A stretch of 34,018 bases of DNA from Segatella cerevisiae (GCF_024054555.1 NZ_JAMXLY010000040.1:1-34018), one strand, 5' to 3'. Shown: positions 8,901 through 17,390, counted from the stretch's first letter. Notes: generated by a model from the sequence alone, not told the origin. A program made the numbers and translations.

Positions 8901-9431
8901 ATGATAGACAACGAAGTGTTGAAAGCGATCAGGGAAAGAAGAAGCATCCGCCGTTTCAAACCTGACCAGATCAAGGATGAGGAATTGAAGACGGTCTTGG
9001 AAGCAGGTACTTGGGCACCCACAGGCATGGGGAAACAGGACCCTTGGATCGTTGCTTTGCAGGATAAAGAGCAGAAGAGCCGAGTGGCCGAGATCAATGC
9101 AGAAATAATGGGCGTCAAAAGCGATCCCTATTATAATGCTCCTACGATCGTATTCGTGTTTGCGCCGTCAGATTGCTACAACTATATCAAGGACGGGAGT
9201 CTGGTATTGGAGAACATGATGCTGGCCGCTCATTCCATAGGCCTGGCATCCTGCTGGATCAATCGTGAGGATGGCGTCTTCAAGACAGAGTACGGTAAGT
9301 CCTTACTGAAGAAATGGGGACTCACAGATGAGAATCTTGTCGGGATAGGAGCACTTTCTTTAGGTTATCCCGCAAGTCATCCTCATACCGTCAAGCCCCG
9401 CAAGGCGGACTATTACCGGATCATCAAGTGA
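8901..9431 (+). CDS. Nitroreductase family protein
   Basis: A 176-residue FMN-dependent oxidoreductase of the nitroreductase superfamily. The N-terminal RERRSIRRFKPDQI is the flavin phosphate-binding signature, followed by WAPTGMGKQDPW. LVLENMMLAAHSIGLASCWINR is the conserved dimer-interface and flavin-contact helix, and IGALSLGYPA matches the C-terminal flavin motif. Such enzymes use NAD(P)H to reduce nitro compounds, quinones or enones; the physiological substrate is unknown. The 52-base gap after ndh without a promoter, and the terminator at 9514-9551, suggest an ndh-nitroreductase operon. Confidence 0.9.
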   Translation: MIDNEVLKAIRERRSIRRFKPDQIKDEELKTVLEAGTWAPTGMGKQDPWIVALQDKEQKSRVAEINAEIMGVKSDPYYNAPTIVFVFAPSDCYNYIKDGSLVLENMMLAAHSIGLASCWINREDGVFKTEYGKSLLKKWGLTDENLVGIGALSLGYPASHPHTVKPRKADYYRIIK

Positions 9432-9513
9432 AAGCACTTCTTCATTCCGGCATGGTGATTTTACAATAATAAGAGGACCATCGATGGATGTTTCCGGCTG
9501 ATGGGTTAATAAT

Positions 9514-9551
9514 AAGCATTGTACCTGGCAAAGAAAGTACAATGCTTTTTT
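9514..9551 (+). terminator. Strong terminator after the nitroreductase gene
   Basis: A perfect 11-base stem (AAGCATTGTAC, 9514-9524, with its complement 9537-9547) with a 12-base loop runs into six T residues. Confidence 0.85.
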
Positions 9552-9570
9552 GATGACATTGTCCGTGAGA

Positions 9571-9603
9571 TTGAAGTATTCTGCGATTTTTTTTGTACTT
9601 TCG
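9571..9603 (+). promoter_or_regulatory. Probable promoter for the 7TMR-HD gene
   Basis: TTG at 9571-9573 and TACTTTCG at 9596-9603 resemble the consensus, with one mismatch in the -7 box and a 22-base spacer. The leader would be about 22 bases. Confidence 0.4.
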
Positions 9604-9631
9604 CAAGGTATAAATGCTTTAAGGATTATTC

Positions 9632-11779
9632 ATGAAGTTATTCAAGAAACAGGACGAACACCCTTGGCGCGATTTTTTTGAATGGGCCGGCTTTATCAGT
9701 GTGACCGCAATTATAATTGTCTGGTTTATGCCTCGAAACGAGGGCAGACGGTTTAATTACGATATAGGTAAACCTTGGATGTACGGATCCTTTATAGCCA
9801 GATTTGATTTTCCTGTTTACAAAACCGATGAGATTGTCAAGAAAGAAAAGGATTCCCTGATGCGGAAATACCAACCTTATTATAGATACCACAAGGAAAC
9901 GGAAACAGCGAATATATCCAGATTCTATCACGATTTCAAGAACGGCATTCCGGGGCTGCCAAAAGATTATGTGAACTTGATTGCCGGGCGACTTCACCAA
10001 CTTTATCAGTCTGGCATCATCAGTACACCCGAATACAATACCATCGATAAGGATACGACCAGTAGGATCAGGGTCATCAATGGTAAAGTGGCACGCAGCA
10101 CACAGGTAAATGGCATCTATTCCACCATAGCGGCATATGAACAAGTGTTCATGGATGAAAAACTGAATAAGGAGCGTGCCGTGCTACAGCACTGTAACAT
10201 CAATGACTATATCGAACCCAACCTCATCTATGATAAGGTGAGAAGCCAGACTGAAAGGGCGGAACTCCTGGATGGCATTCCTTTAGCGAGTGGCATGGTG
10301 CTCAGTGGACAGAAGATCATTGACAGGGGAGAGATCATCGATGACTATGACTACCGTGTGCTGAACTCTTATGAGAAAGAGATGAAGAGGAGAAGTGCCA
10401 CACGGGCTGAGTTGACCGCTACGACCGTCGGCCAGTTGATATTTGTGACGATCCTTCTGATACTCTTCACGTCCTATCTGATCTCCTACCGGAAATACTA
10501 TTTTGAGAAAACGCGGAATATCATGATGCTGTACTCCCTGATCATTATCTTCCCGATACTGACCTCGTTGATGATAGAGCATAATGTGTTCAGTGTCTAC
10601 ATCATTCCCTTTGCCTTAGTCCCCATCTTCGTGCGGTCCTTTATGGACTCCAGGACCGCTTTTGTCACTCATGCGACGATGGTCCTGATTTGCGCGGCTG
10701 CTGTAAAATACCAGTATGAGTTTATCATCGTCCAACTCACGGCCGGCATTGTCGCCATCTATTCCCTTCGGGAACTCTCCAGTCGACTGCAGTTCATCAA
10801 AACGGCATTGTCTGTCACCATAGCCAGTGCAATAGTGTATTTCGCGATGGACTTATTGCAGAGCAATCATATTGTAAAAGCAGACCGGAGCATGTACACC
10901 TACTTCTTTGTCAACGGTGTATTCCTCCTGTTGGCGAATCCATTGATGTATCTGATAGAGAAGACTTTCGGATTCGTTTCTGACGTGACACTGGTCGAAC
11001 TTTCCAATACTAACAAAGGGGTGCTGAGACGATTGAGCGAGGTTGCCCCCGGAACTTTTCAGCATACCATTACTGTCGGGAACCTGGCAGCAGAGATCGC
11101 TAACAAGATAGGCGCAGATAGTTTGCTGGTGCGCACCGGTGCCCTATACCACGACATCGGGAAGATGAACAACCCCGTGTTCTTCACAGAGAATCAGGCG
11201 GGCGTGAATCCCCATAATAAGATGTCTTGCAAAGAGAGCGCCAGGATTATCATCAGTCATGTTACCGGCGGCATCAAACTCGCTGATCAGATCGGTCTGC
11301 CTAATGAGTTGAAAGCCTTTATCGTCACGCATCATGGAAGGGGGCTCACGAAGTATTTTTATGTGAAATATAAGAATGAGCATCCTGATGAAGATGTCAA
11401 TCCTGACGATTTTCGCTATCCCGGACCAAACCCGTCCACGCGCGAACAAGCCATATTGATGATGACAGATATGGTGGAAGCCGCATCCCGGTCCTTGCCG
11501 GAGCATACGGAAAAGAGTATCAGTGAATTGGTCAATAAATTGATTGACGGTCAGATAGCGGAGGGGTTCTTCAAGGAGTGCCCGATTACGTTCAGGGACA
11601 TCGCTCAGGCAAAAGTGGTGTTGACTGAACGTCTGATGTCGATTTATCACACCCGTATCTCTTATCCTGAACTCAAAAAGCGTAACCCGTCTCATCCTGA
11701 TTCTGACGCTGAGAAGTCTGTAGGCCAGAAGTCCGGAGTGGATCCGCAGCACTTAGGTCCTGTGAAGAGCAGTACTTAG
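9632..11779 (+). CDS. 7TMR-HD family cyclic-dinucleotide phosphodiesterase (PgpH-like)
   Basis: A 715-residue membrane protein. One helix near residues 19-33 (FISVTAIIIVWF) precedes an extracytoplasmic domain (about 40-260) of the 7TMR-HDED type. About seven hydrophobic helices follow (about 265-455), and then a cytoplasmic HD domain. The HD residues are visible: His478 (FQHTITVGNLA), His507-Asp508 (LYHDIGKM) and a later THHG motif, with MMTDMVEAASRSL near the end of the domain. Listeria PgpH, the characterised relative, hydrolyses c-di-AMP to pApA. The architecture and length match well. It likely controls c-di-AMP level, linked to cell-wall and osmotic balance. It sits alone between a terminator and glf. 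The substrate is inferred from the family. Confidence 0.9.
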   Translation: MKLFKKQDEHPWRDFFEWAGFISVTAIIIVWFMPRNEGRRFNYDIGKPWMYGSFIARFDFPVYKTDEIVKKEKDSLMRKYQPYYRYHKETETANISRFYHDFKNGIPGLPKDYVNLIAGRLHQLYQSGIISTPEYNTIDKDTTSRIRVINGKVARSTQVNGIYSTIAAYEQVFMDEKLNKERAVLQHCNINDYIEPNLIYDKVRSQTERAELLDGIPLASGMVLSGQKIIDRGEIIDDYDYRVLNSYEKEMKRRSATRAELTATTVGQLIFVTILLILFTSYLISYRKYYFEKTRNIMMLYSLIIIFPILTSLMIEHNVFSVYIIPFALVPIFVRSFMDSRTAFVTHATMVLICAAAVKYQYEFIIVQLTAGIVAIYSLRELSSRLQFIKTALSVTIASAIVYFAMDLLQSNHIVKADRSMYTYFFVNGVFLLLANPLMYLIEKTFGFVSDVTLVELSNTNKGVLRRLSEVAPGTFQHTITVGNLAAEIANKIGADSLLVRTGALYHDIGKMNNPVFFTENQAGVNPHNKMSCKESARIIISHVTGGIKLADQIGLPNELKAFIVTHHGRGLTKYFYVKYKNEHPDEDVNPDDFRYPGPNPSTREQAILMMTDMVEAASRSLPEHTEKSISELVNKLIDGQIAEGFFKECPITFRDIAQAKVVLTERLMSIYHTRISYPELKKRNPSHPDSDAEKSVGQKSGVDPQHLGPVKSST

Positions 11780-11940
11780 CCTATGTCCCATGGATATTGA
11801 AAGGGAATCCTGATGTCAGTGATGCTTTGGCATAGCAGCAAAGACCGCCTTGCCTTAATAGGAGATGAGTAAAGCGTGAAATGGAGGAAAGAAAGACCTT
11901 TGACATAGTAAAATTAATATAGAAAACAACTATAATAGCG

Positions 11941-13086
11941 ATGGCGCAATACGATTATTTGATAGTAGGCTCCGGTCTGTTTGGAGCCATGTTTGCCTAT
12001 AAGGCAATGAAACGAGGGAAAACTTGTCTGGTCATAGACAAAAGACCGCAGGTAGGTGGCAATTTGTACTGTGAGAATGTTGAGGGTATTCCGGTGCATA
12101 AGTATGGAGCCCATATTTTCCATACTAACAGCAAGCGGGTTTGGGATTTCGTTAATTCGATCGTGGAATTCAACCGGTATACGAACTCGCCGGTGGCAAA
12201 CTATAAAGGCAAACTGTATAATCTGCCTTTCAATATGAATACTTTCTACCAGATGTGGGGGGTGATTACGCCTGCTGAGGCTCAGGCAAAATTGGATTCT
12301 GAACGTGAGGAAGTGCGTCGTAAACTGGAGGCTGACGGGGCATCACAACCGAGGAATCTGGAGGAACAGGCTCAACTGCTCATTGGCAAAACCGTCTATG
12401 AACGTTTGATCAAGGGATATACGGAAAAGCAATGGGGCAGGAAATGTACGGAATTGCCTGCGTTCATCATCCGGAGATTGCCTGTCAGACTGGTCTTTGA
12501 CAATAACTATTTCAATGACGGCTATCAGGGGATTCCCAAAGGCGGTTATAACCGATTGATCAATGGTCTCCTGGAAGGTGCTGACACAGTGGTCGGGGAA
12601 GATTATTTCTCCCAACCGGAGAACTGGCGGGCTAAAGCTGACCGAATGGTTTTCACAGGGAAGATCGATGAGTTCTTTGGCTATTGTTTCGGCAAACTCC
12701 AGTATCGTACGGTCAGGTTTGAGCAAGAGACGTTGGACATGCCTAATTACCAGGGCAATGCCGTCGTGAACTATACCGCTTCGGATGTGCCCTATACTCG
12801 TATCATCGAGCATAAACATTTTGAGTTGTTTGGACAGGACGTGTACAAGAACCCGAAAACAGTTATCTCCCGTGAGTACTCTTCGGAATGGAAAGAGGGT
12901 ATGGAGCCGTATTATCCGGTCAATGATGAGCGTAACAATGAATTATACCTCAAGTATAAAGTTCTGGCTGATCAGGAAAAGGATGTGATCTTCGGCGGCA
13001 GATTGGCCGAATATAAATATTATGATATGGCACCTATCGTCGACAAGGTGCTGCAGATGTTTGATGATAACTCTGAGTTGAAGTGA
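11941..13086 (+). CDS. glf: UDP-galactopyranose mutase
   Basis: A 381-residue flavoenzyme that converts UDP-galactopyranose to UDP-galactofuranose, the donor for galactofuranose in O-antigen, capsule or exopolysaccharide. The N-terminal YLIVGSGLFGAMFAY binds FAD, and RPQVGGNLYCENVEGI with HKYGAHIFHT is the UGM signature. KGYTEKQWGRKCTELP, GYQGIPKGGYNRLI and the C-terminal GRLAEYKYYDMAPIVDKVL complete the family pattern. Length is standard (about 370-390). No glycosyltransferase genes are adjacent, so it is not inside a visible polysaccharide locus. No good promoter was found; a weak GACCTTTG at 11895-11902 may contribute. Confidence 0.95.
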   Translation: MAQYDYLIVGSGLFGAMFAYKAMKRGKTCLVIDKRPQVGGNLYCENVEGIPVHKYGAHIFHTNSKRVWDFVNSIVEFNRYTNSPVANYKGKLYNLPFNMNTFYQMWGVITPAEAQAKLDSEREEVRRKLEADGASQPRNLEEQAQLLIGKTVYERLIKGYTEKQWGRKCTELPAFIIRRLPVRLVFDNNYFNDGYQGIPKGGYNRLINGLLEGADTVVGEDYFSQPENWRAKADRMVFTGKIDEFFGYCFGKLQYRTVRFEQETLDMPNYQGNAVVNYTASDVPYTRIIEHKHFELFGQDVYKNPKTVISREYSSEWKEGMEPYYPVNDERNNELYLKYKVLADQEKDVIFGGRLAEYKYYDMAPIVDKVLQMFDDNSELK

Positions 13087-13232
13087 TCTCTTGGGGATGA
13101 CAGGCGAGCCTGTGCAAGGCTTTCTGAAGATCAGCTCAGACTGCACCTTTCAATTAGATGTGCAAAAGCCTGAATAATTGTTAAATATTGCACAAATCCG
13201 CCCTGATATGAACATTCTGAATCTTTTATCGT

Positions 13233-13240
13233 TATCTTTG
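13233..13240 (+). promoter_or_regulatory. -7 element TATCTTTG ahead of the aldehyde dehydrogenase gene
   Basis: TATCTTTG matches TAnnTTTG. No clear -33 TTTG is present. The leader would be about 45 bases. Confidence 0.45.
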
Positions 13241-13291
13241 CTATACCAGATACGATAAGAGATCTGTTTTATTTACTAACCAAATACTGCT

Positions 13292-14737
13292 ATGAAAGAA
13301 CTAAAAATGTTCATTGACGGACAATTCGTCGAAAACAAATCAGAAAAATGGATCGATGTACTCAACCCGGCTACGGAAAAGGTCATCTGCAGACAACCTG
13401 ATGGAACTGTAGAGGATGTTGCCATGGCTGTTCAATCTGCCGAGAGGGCTCAGAAGAACTGGGAACGGACGCCTTCGGCAGAAAGAGCGGTGTACTTGAG
13501 AAAAATAGCTGAGGAAATCAGGAGGAGAGCTCCTGAGATCGCAGATATTATTGTAAAGGAAGGCGGTAAAACTCAGGCTTTGGCTAACAACGAAGTGGCT
13601 TCTACTGCTGAGTATTTTGATTATATGGCAGGATGGGCCCGCCGCTATGAGGGAGAAGTGATTCCAAGTGACCGGCCCAATGAGAACATATTCCTTTTCA
13701 AGCGTCCTATAGGTGTCACTGCGGGTATCTTACCTTGGAATTTCCCGTTCTTCCTGATTGCCAGGAAGGCTGCGCCGGCTCTGATTACCGGTAATACGAT
13801 CGTGATGAAACCTTCTCAGTTGACTCCCGGGAATATGTATGTCTTCGCTCAGATTTGCCATGATGTAGCACTCCCTGCCGGCGTAATCAACATCGTATTC
13901 GGCAAAGGCTCCGTAGTGGGACATGCCCTTGCTTCAAATCCGAAGGTGGGCATGGTGAGTCTCACGGGAAGCGTGGGCGCCGGTCAGCAGATCATGCGTG
14001 CCGCAGCAGAGAATATTACAAAAGTTTCTTTGGAACTAGGCGGAAAAGCGCCTGCCATCGTCTTGTCGGATGCGGACCTCGACCTGGCTGTAAAGGCAAT
14101 TATCGATTCTCGTATCCTCAATACCGGTCAGGTATGCAACAACGCGGAACGTGTCTATGTGCACAGGAGCATTAAAGATGCCTTTACGGCTAAACTGCTG
14201 GCGGGATTCAAGGCTGTCAAAGTTGGAGATCCGTCCCGAAATGCTGATCTGGATATGGGTCCGCTGATAGAAGAGAAAGCTTTGGAAACAGTTTTGAAAA
14301 AAATCGATCATGCTGTGGTCCAGGGTTGCAAACTGATTTGCGGGGGTCATCGTATCGGAAATAAAGGTTATTTCATCGAACCGACCTTACTCGATCAGGC
14401 TCGGCAGGATATGGACATCGTCCAGCAGGAGACATTCGGACCTGTCTTGCCTATCATCACTTTTGATACGGTCAATCAGGTCATCGATATGGCCAATGAT
14501 AGCGAATACGGTCTGACCTCTTCTATCTATACGAAGGATTTGGATATGGCTGTCAAACTCAACCGGGAGTTGAAATTCGGTGAGACGTATATCAATAGGG
14601 AAAATTTTGAGGCTATCCAAGGTTTTCATGCCGGTTGGAGAAAATCCGGAATAGGAGGCGCTGACGGCAAGCATGGTTTGGAAGAATATCTACAAACTCA
14701 TGTCGTGTATCTGGATACGCACTATGATTCGAAATGA
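13292..14737 (+). CDS. aldA: Aldehyde dehydrogenase, lactaldehyde dehydrogenase (AldA) type
   Basis: A 481-residue NAD-dependent aldehyde dehydrogenase. The full length reads like E. coli AldA: MFIDGQFV start, ARRYEGEVIPSDRPNENI, TAGILPWNFPFFLIARK, general base Glu248 in LELGGKAPA, and catalytic Cys282 in NTGQVCNNAERV. The C-terminal GETYINRENFEAIQGFHAGW is the substrate-site segment shared with AldA. Reactions expected are L-lactaldehyde to L-lactate and glycolaldehyde to glycolate, as in fucose or rhamnose breakdown, although no such sugar genes are adjacent. Transcription probably starts at the TATCTTTG element near 13233 and ends at the shared terminator 14745-14778. The family is certain and the substrate assignment is good. 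Confidence 0.92.
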   Translation: MKELKMFIDGQFVENKSEKWIDVLNPATEKVICRQPDGTVEDVAMAVQSAERAQKNWERTPSAERAVYLRKIAEEIRRRAPEIADIIVKEGGKTQALANNEVASTAEYFDYMAGWARRYEGEVIPSDRPNENIFLFKRPIGVTAGILPWNFPFFLIARKAAPALITGNTIVMKPSQLTPGNMYVFAQICHDVALPAGVINIVFGKGSVVGHALASNPKVGMVSLTGSVGAGQQIMRAAAENITKVSLELGGKAPAIVLSDADLDLAVKAIIDSRILNTGQVCNNAERVYVHRSIKDAFTAKLLAGFKAVKVGDPSRNADLDMGPLIEEKALETVLKKIDHAVVQGCKLICGGHRIGNKGYFIEPTLLDQARQDMDIVQQETFGPVLPIITFDTVNQVIDMANDSEYGLTSSIYTKDLDMAVKLNRELKFGETYINRENFEAIQGFHAGWRKSGIGGADGKHGLEEYLQTHVVYLDTHYDSK

Positions 14738-14744
14738 TCATATT

Positions 14745-14778
14745 AAGGGGACTAATCCGTTCGGGATTAGTCCCTTTT
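14745..14778. terminator. Bidirectional terminator between aldA and xpt
   Basis: A stem of about 14 pairs (AAGGGGACTAATCC, 14745-14758, with 14764-14778, including G-T pairs) has a 5-base loop. T residues follow on the plus side and the AA/TT flank serves the minus side. It lies between convergent genes. Confidence 0.8.
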
Positions 14779-14795
14779 ATATTCTAAGAGAAATA

Positions 14796-15368
14796 CTAAT
14801 CTTCCTTCAGTTTGATCTGACAGTTGTCGAGTGATTCGACGATAGCCAGGGATTCACAGCGGATGCCTTCTTTCTCTATGATGTCGCGTCCGTGCTGGAA
14901 TGCTTTCTCAATGATGAATCCCATTCCTACAAGATTGCAACCTGCCTGACGGCACAAACTGATGATTCCTTTGGCCGCATTTCCGTATGCCAGGAAGTCG
15001 TCGATAAAGAGAACTTTGTCCTCAGGTCGGAGATAGTCCTTAGAGATCACGACATGGTATTCTCTCTGTTTGGTAAAGGAAAAGATCGTTGTGGAGAGTT
15101 GGTTCTCCATCGTAGATGGTTTCTTCTTTTTGGCGAAAACGACCGGCAAGTCGAGGAGAAACCCCATCATGATGGCCGGTGCGATTCCTGATGCTTCAAT
15201 CGTGAGGATCTTGTTGATCTCTGTAGAGGCATATCGCCTGATAAACTCTACAGCACACTGTTTCATCAGGTTGGGGTCCATTTGATGGTTGATGAACTGA
15301 TCAACTTTCAGAATACCGCCCGGATAGCATTTTCCGTCTTTGAGGATTCGTTCGTTGAGGACTTTCAT
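14796..15368 (-). CDS. xpt: Xanthine phosphoribosyltransferase
   Basis: A 190-residue purine-salvage enzyme that joins xanthine to PRPP to give XMP. The order of motifs matches Bacillus Xpt: [13 protein letters not shown] near residue 20, [13 protein letters not shown] near 55-68, [12 protein letters not shown] near 76-87, and the PRPP-binding [16 protein letters not shown] at 119-134. [14 protein letters not shown] near 150 is also conserved. Length equals the family norm (about 190-195). It lies 315 bases downstream of the cold-shock gene on the same strand, and the stretch between has several inverted repeats. No consensus promoter was found directly upstream. I looked for a purine-riboswitch pattern ahead of it and did not find one. 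Confidence 0.94.
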   Translation of the reverse strand: MKVLNERILKDGKCYPGGILKVDQFINHQMDPNLMKQCAVEFIRRYASTEINKILTIEASGIAPAIMMGFLLDLPVVFAKKKKPSTMENQLSTTIFSFTKQREYHVVISKDYLRPEDKVLFIDDFLAYGNAAKGIISLCRQAGCNLVGMGFIIEKAFQHGRDIIEKEGIRCESLAIVESLDNCQIKLKED

Positions 15369-15683
15369 TTATGATTTGTTTTTACAGGAAATAATTCTTT
15401 TCTCAATGTTGTTGTTTTCTAAGATAGGCCTGTGGGAAATCCCGCTCTTCTTCATTGGCGCATTTAAGAGTGTACCTTAGTCCACTCTTTTCTTCTAATC
15501 AGAAATACAGATACACTCCCGGGGCATTTCGCAAAACCCTGGTATCATTTGATTTGTTTACCCCTTCTCTGCACCATTATCTTTTCGATAACGTGCAGAT
15601 AGGTAAACACCGTATTTCCGACCATCAGTTATGGATGTGGATACGCAGAGAACCATTTGGATTCCTTATGACAGATGATTAGA
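15369..15683. other. Intergenic stretch rich in inverted repeats
   Basis: Between xpt and the cold-shock gene, both minus strand. It contains several hairpins (next entry). A plus-strand open frame at 15455-15682 has no ribosome site and no family resemblance, so I do not call it a gene. Confidence 0.45.
15470..15608 (-). ncRNA. Candidate structured RNA (leader or small RNA)
   Basis: Three inverted repeats lie close together. GTTTACC (15556-15562) pairs with GGTAAAC (15602-15608), enclosing CTGCAC/GTGCAG and a TTATC/GATAA apical stem. On the minus strand that apical loop reads GAAAA. Next come arms built on CCGGGGCATT and AACCCTGG (about 15518-15544). Then GAGTGTA (from 15470) pairs with TACACTC (ending near 15519). 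In minus orientation the block is an extended 5' region of xpt or a separate RNA. No known riboswitch class was recognised. The strand is a guess from the neighbours. Confidence 0.35.
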
Positions 15684-16127
15684 TTACCTGCTGACAATCG
15701 CAATATCAATTGCATTCTTGCCCCTTGCGCTGTCTTCAGTCTTGAAAGAAACTTTGTCTTCTATTTCGATTTCTTCAGGAGCATTGCTCAGACGGAAATA
15801 ATAACTGTTCCTGCTGTCTTCTTGCTGAATGAAACCATAGCCCTTCTCGACATTGAGATAAGATACCTTTCCTGTAAGTGACGTGTCTTCTTCTTCCTCA
15901 CTCTTCTTGGGAATGGAAACTTCGATGTCTTCTAGCTTCACTTCATCTTTGACGATTTCGTCAGGAGAAGAATGGAGTTGTCCAAAGTCATCTTCATACG
16001 CGATCATGTCGTCCATGGAATCCTTGCCCTGGCTTTTACGAAGTTCTTTACGTTTCTGCTTCTCCAGTTTCTTCTGCTGTTTTAATTTCTCTTTCTGTCT
16101 TTTGTTAAATGAAAAACTTTTTGCCAT
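15684..16127 (-). CDS. Cold-shock-domain protein with basic N-terminal tail
   Basis: A 147-residue nucleic-acid-binding protein. Residues 8-35 form a highly charged Lys/Glu/Gln helix (FNKRQKEKLKQQKKLEKQKR) found in a Bacteroidetes-specific group. Residues 36-85 are acidic and probably disordered. Residues 86-147 form a cold-shock domain with GKVSYLNVEKGYGFIQ (RNP1-like KGYGFI) and a variant RNP2 (SYYFRLS). It likely binds single-stranded RNA or DNA as a chaperone. A consensus promoter at 16375-16405 gives a leader of about 240 bases, which fits post-transcriptional control of cold-shock genes. The family is secure; the cold response is inferred. Confidence 0.88.
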   Translation of the reverse strand: MAKSFSFNKRQKEKLKQQKKLEKQKRKELRKSQGKDSMDDMIAYEDDFGQLHSSPDEIVKDEVKLEDIEVSIPKKSEEEEDTSLTGKVSYLNVEKGYGFIQQEDSRNSYYFRLSNAPEEIEIEDKVSFKTEDSARGKNAIDIAIVSR

Positions 16128-16374
16128 ATTAATTATTTGTGCGGATAAATGATCCGGTTGTTTTAATGCTCTTGATAAAGGTAGATCTGTCGGGTTTGGA
16201 ATTTCGGTTTTTGATAGAAGTCTCTTGCCATGCAGTACGCTTTCAATGAATAGAGGAATAGATCAACTCGTGATAAAGCAATTGGTAATAATGAATCCCT
16301 TGAGTAAGCCCGTGGGAGAAGACAAAGGATTACACATAGGTGGGTCAACAACGGCATCTTTCGCTCTATTTTCG

Positions 16375-16405
16375 CAAAGGTACAAAAAAAAGTTGATAAA
16401 AACAA
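16375..16405 (-). promoter_or_regulatory. Minus-strand promoter TTG-N20-TACCTTTG
   Basis: On the minus strand TTG (16405-16403) and TACCTTTG (16382-16375) are separated by 20 bases, a full match. It drives the cold-shock gene from about 16368. Confidence 0.65.
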
Positions 16406-16581
16406 GTTGAAAGTGCTTAGTCTGTAAAAACTTACCTTATAAAGGGGATGGGTGAAGTCACCGGACAACCTGACCTTATGTGTTTTCCCTGTGTTTTTCG
16501 TGTTATTAAACCCTCAAATACCTCCCGTACTCCAATCTTGACTTCACCGGATAGCAATGTTTTTTTATGGGAACCTTTATA

Positions 16582-16635
16582 ATTGATTATGATGATTAAC
16601 TATCGTGGTTACTTGGACTAACCATCATAATCAAT
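16582..16635. repeat. 13-base inverted repeat
   Basis: ATTGATTATGATG at 16582-16594 and its exact complement CATCATAATCAAT at 16623-16635 flank a 28-base loop. After one mismatch, TTA/TAA could extend the stem. Confidence 0.8.
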
Positions 16636-16639
16636 GACT

Positions 16640-16723
16640 ACCAAAATAGTGCATTTTGGTGTACCATTATGGTGCGTTTTGGTATATCATTATGGTGCAT
16701 TTTGGTTGACCAAAATGCACCAT
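16640..16723. repeat. 23-base tandem repeat ending in a 15-base perfect palindrome
   Basis: Units starting GTGCATTTTGG at 16649, GTGCGTTTTGG at 16672 and GTGCATTTTGG at 16695 recur every 23 bases. The last unit runs into its own complement, so ATGGTGCATTTTGGT (16692-16706) pairs perfectly with 16709-16723 across a 2-base loop. A further ACCAAAAT/ATTTTGGT pair lies at 16640-16660, and ACCATTATGGT is palindromic at 16663-16673. Confidence 0.85.
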
Positions 16724-16916
16724 TTTGCAAGGTCCTATTCACTATAGAGCAAATTTGGATCCACGATACTGACTTGAATTGAATTCCAAAGACACTTTTT
16801 CTTGTTATGAGTTCATTAGCAAGTTCAATATAGAATTGTAATTTCCTCGTGCGGTAAGAAGGAGTAGTCTATACTGGAAAATGCCGAAGCGTTTGGGCGA
16901 GCAGCCCCATAAAGTC

Positions 16917-17390
16917 TTATTTGATAGTAACTTTTGCCGGGGCAGTATCCATGACAATAAGTTTTATATAATAAGGAGAGGTTTCTGCATGCTCATAAGG
17001 TTGAATAAGATAAGCGCATTTCAATTTTTTCTCTTTAGATTTCAAGATCGAGATCTTACAGAGGTTAGGAATATCAACGATATCAATTTGATCTCCATTG
17101 TGAATGATGGTTCCGATCTGTGCCCCATTAAACGTAATCTGATCTTGATGATAGAAAGATATCCAGTCACTGGCAGGAGAATCATCTTTCCTTGTTATCA
17201 TTTGTACTCCATCAATGGAAAATTTTCTTTTGTTCAGACTATATATCGTATCCGCTTTCGTGGTACTCAATGAGATGGAGGTCTTATTGAGATCAGGAAA
17301 GTGATCACTGTCATCATCGTATTTAGTACATGATGCAATTGCGAGAAATAATCCTAGAATTAATAAGTTTTGTGAAAATATTTGCTTCAT
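16917..17390 (-). CDS. Small surface lipoprotein, possible C10-protease partner or inhibitor
   Basis: A 157-residue protein with a lipoprotein signal peptide: hydrophobic core (LLILGLFLAIA), lipobox and Cys21. The residues after the Cys (TKYDDDSD) resemble the Lys/Asp-rich export signal that sends Bacteroidetes lipoproteins to the cell surface. The rest appears beta-rich, with no catalytic motif I recognise. It lies 159 bases downstream of the C10 protease gene on the same strand. In Bacteroides fragilis and in streptococci and staphylococci, papain-like proteases are encoded beside small beta-barrel inhibitors. By position and size this could be such an inhibitor, but no sequence similarity was demonstrated. 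The gene is AT-rich like the protease gene. Confidence 0.75.
   Translation of the reverse strand: MKQIFSQNLLILGLFLAIASCTKYDDDSDHFPDLNKTSISLSTTKADTIYSLNKRKFSIDGVQMITRKDDSPASDWISFYHQDQITFNGAQIGTIIHNGDQIDIVDIPNLCKISILKSKEKKLKCAYLIQPYEHAETSPYYIKLIVMDTAPAKVTIK

Larger units (their letters stand above)
16128..16916. other. Intergenic stretch with promoter and repeat cluster
   Basis: About 790 bases without a supported gene. Positions 16128-16368 are the predicted long leader of the cold-shock gene. Positions 16375-16405 hold its promoter. A 9-base inverted repeat GTGAAGTCA (16452-16460) and TGACTTCAC (16539-16547) lies upstream. Positions 16582-16723 hold the hairpin and tandem-repeat cluster. Positions 16724-16916 show nothing recognisable. 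Confidence 0.5.

Noticed and set aside
13081..13110. Terminator after glf (ACAGGC/GCCTGT)
   Set aside because: The loop would be only two bases and no T-run follows.
15369..15470. Purine riboswitch upstream of xpt
   Set aside because: I looked for the usual conserved core and P1-P2-P3 arrangement and did not find it.
15455..15682. Plus-strand frame over the hairpin block
   Set aside because: It is explained by repeat structure, has no upstream signals, and shows no recognisable domain.
16163..16468. Minus-strand frame upstream of the cold-shock gene
   Set aside because: It lies across the cold-shock promoter and leader, and its translation shows no domain.
16881..17273. Plus-strand frame of 130 codons
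   Set aside because: It is antisense to the small lipoprotein, which has a convincing lipobox and direction with the operon.
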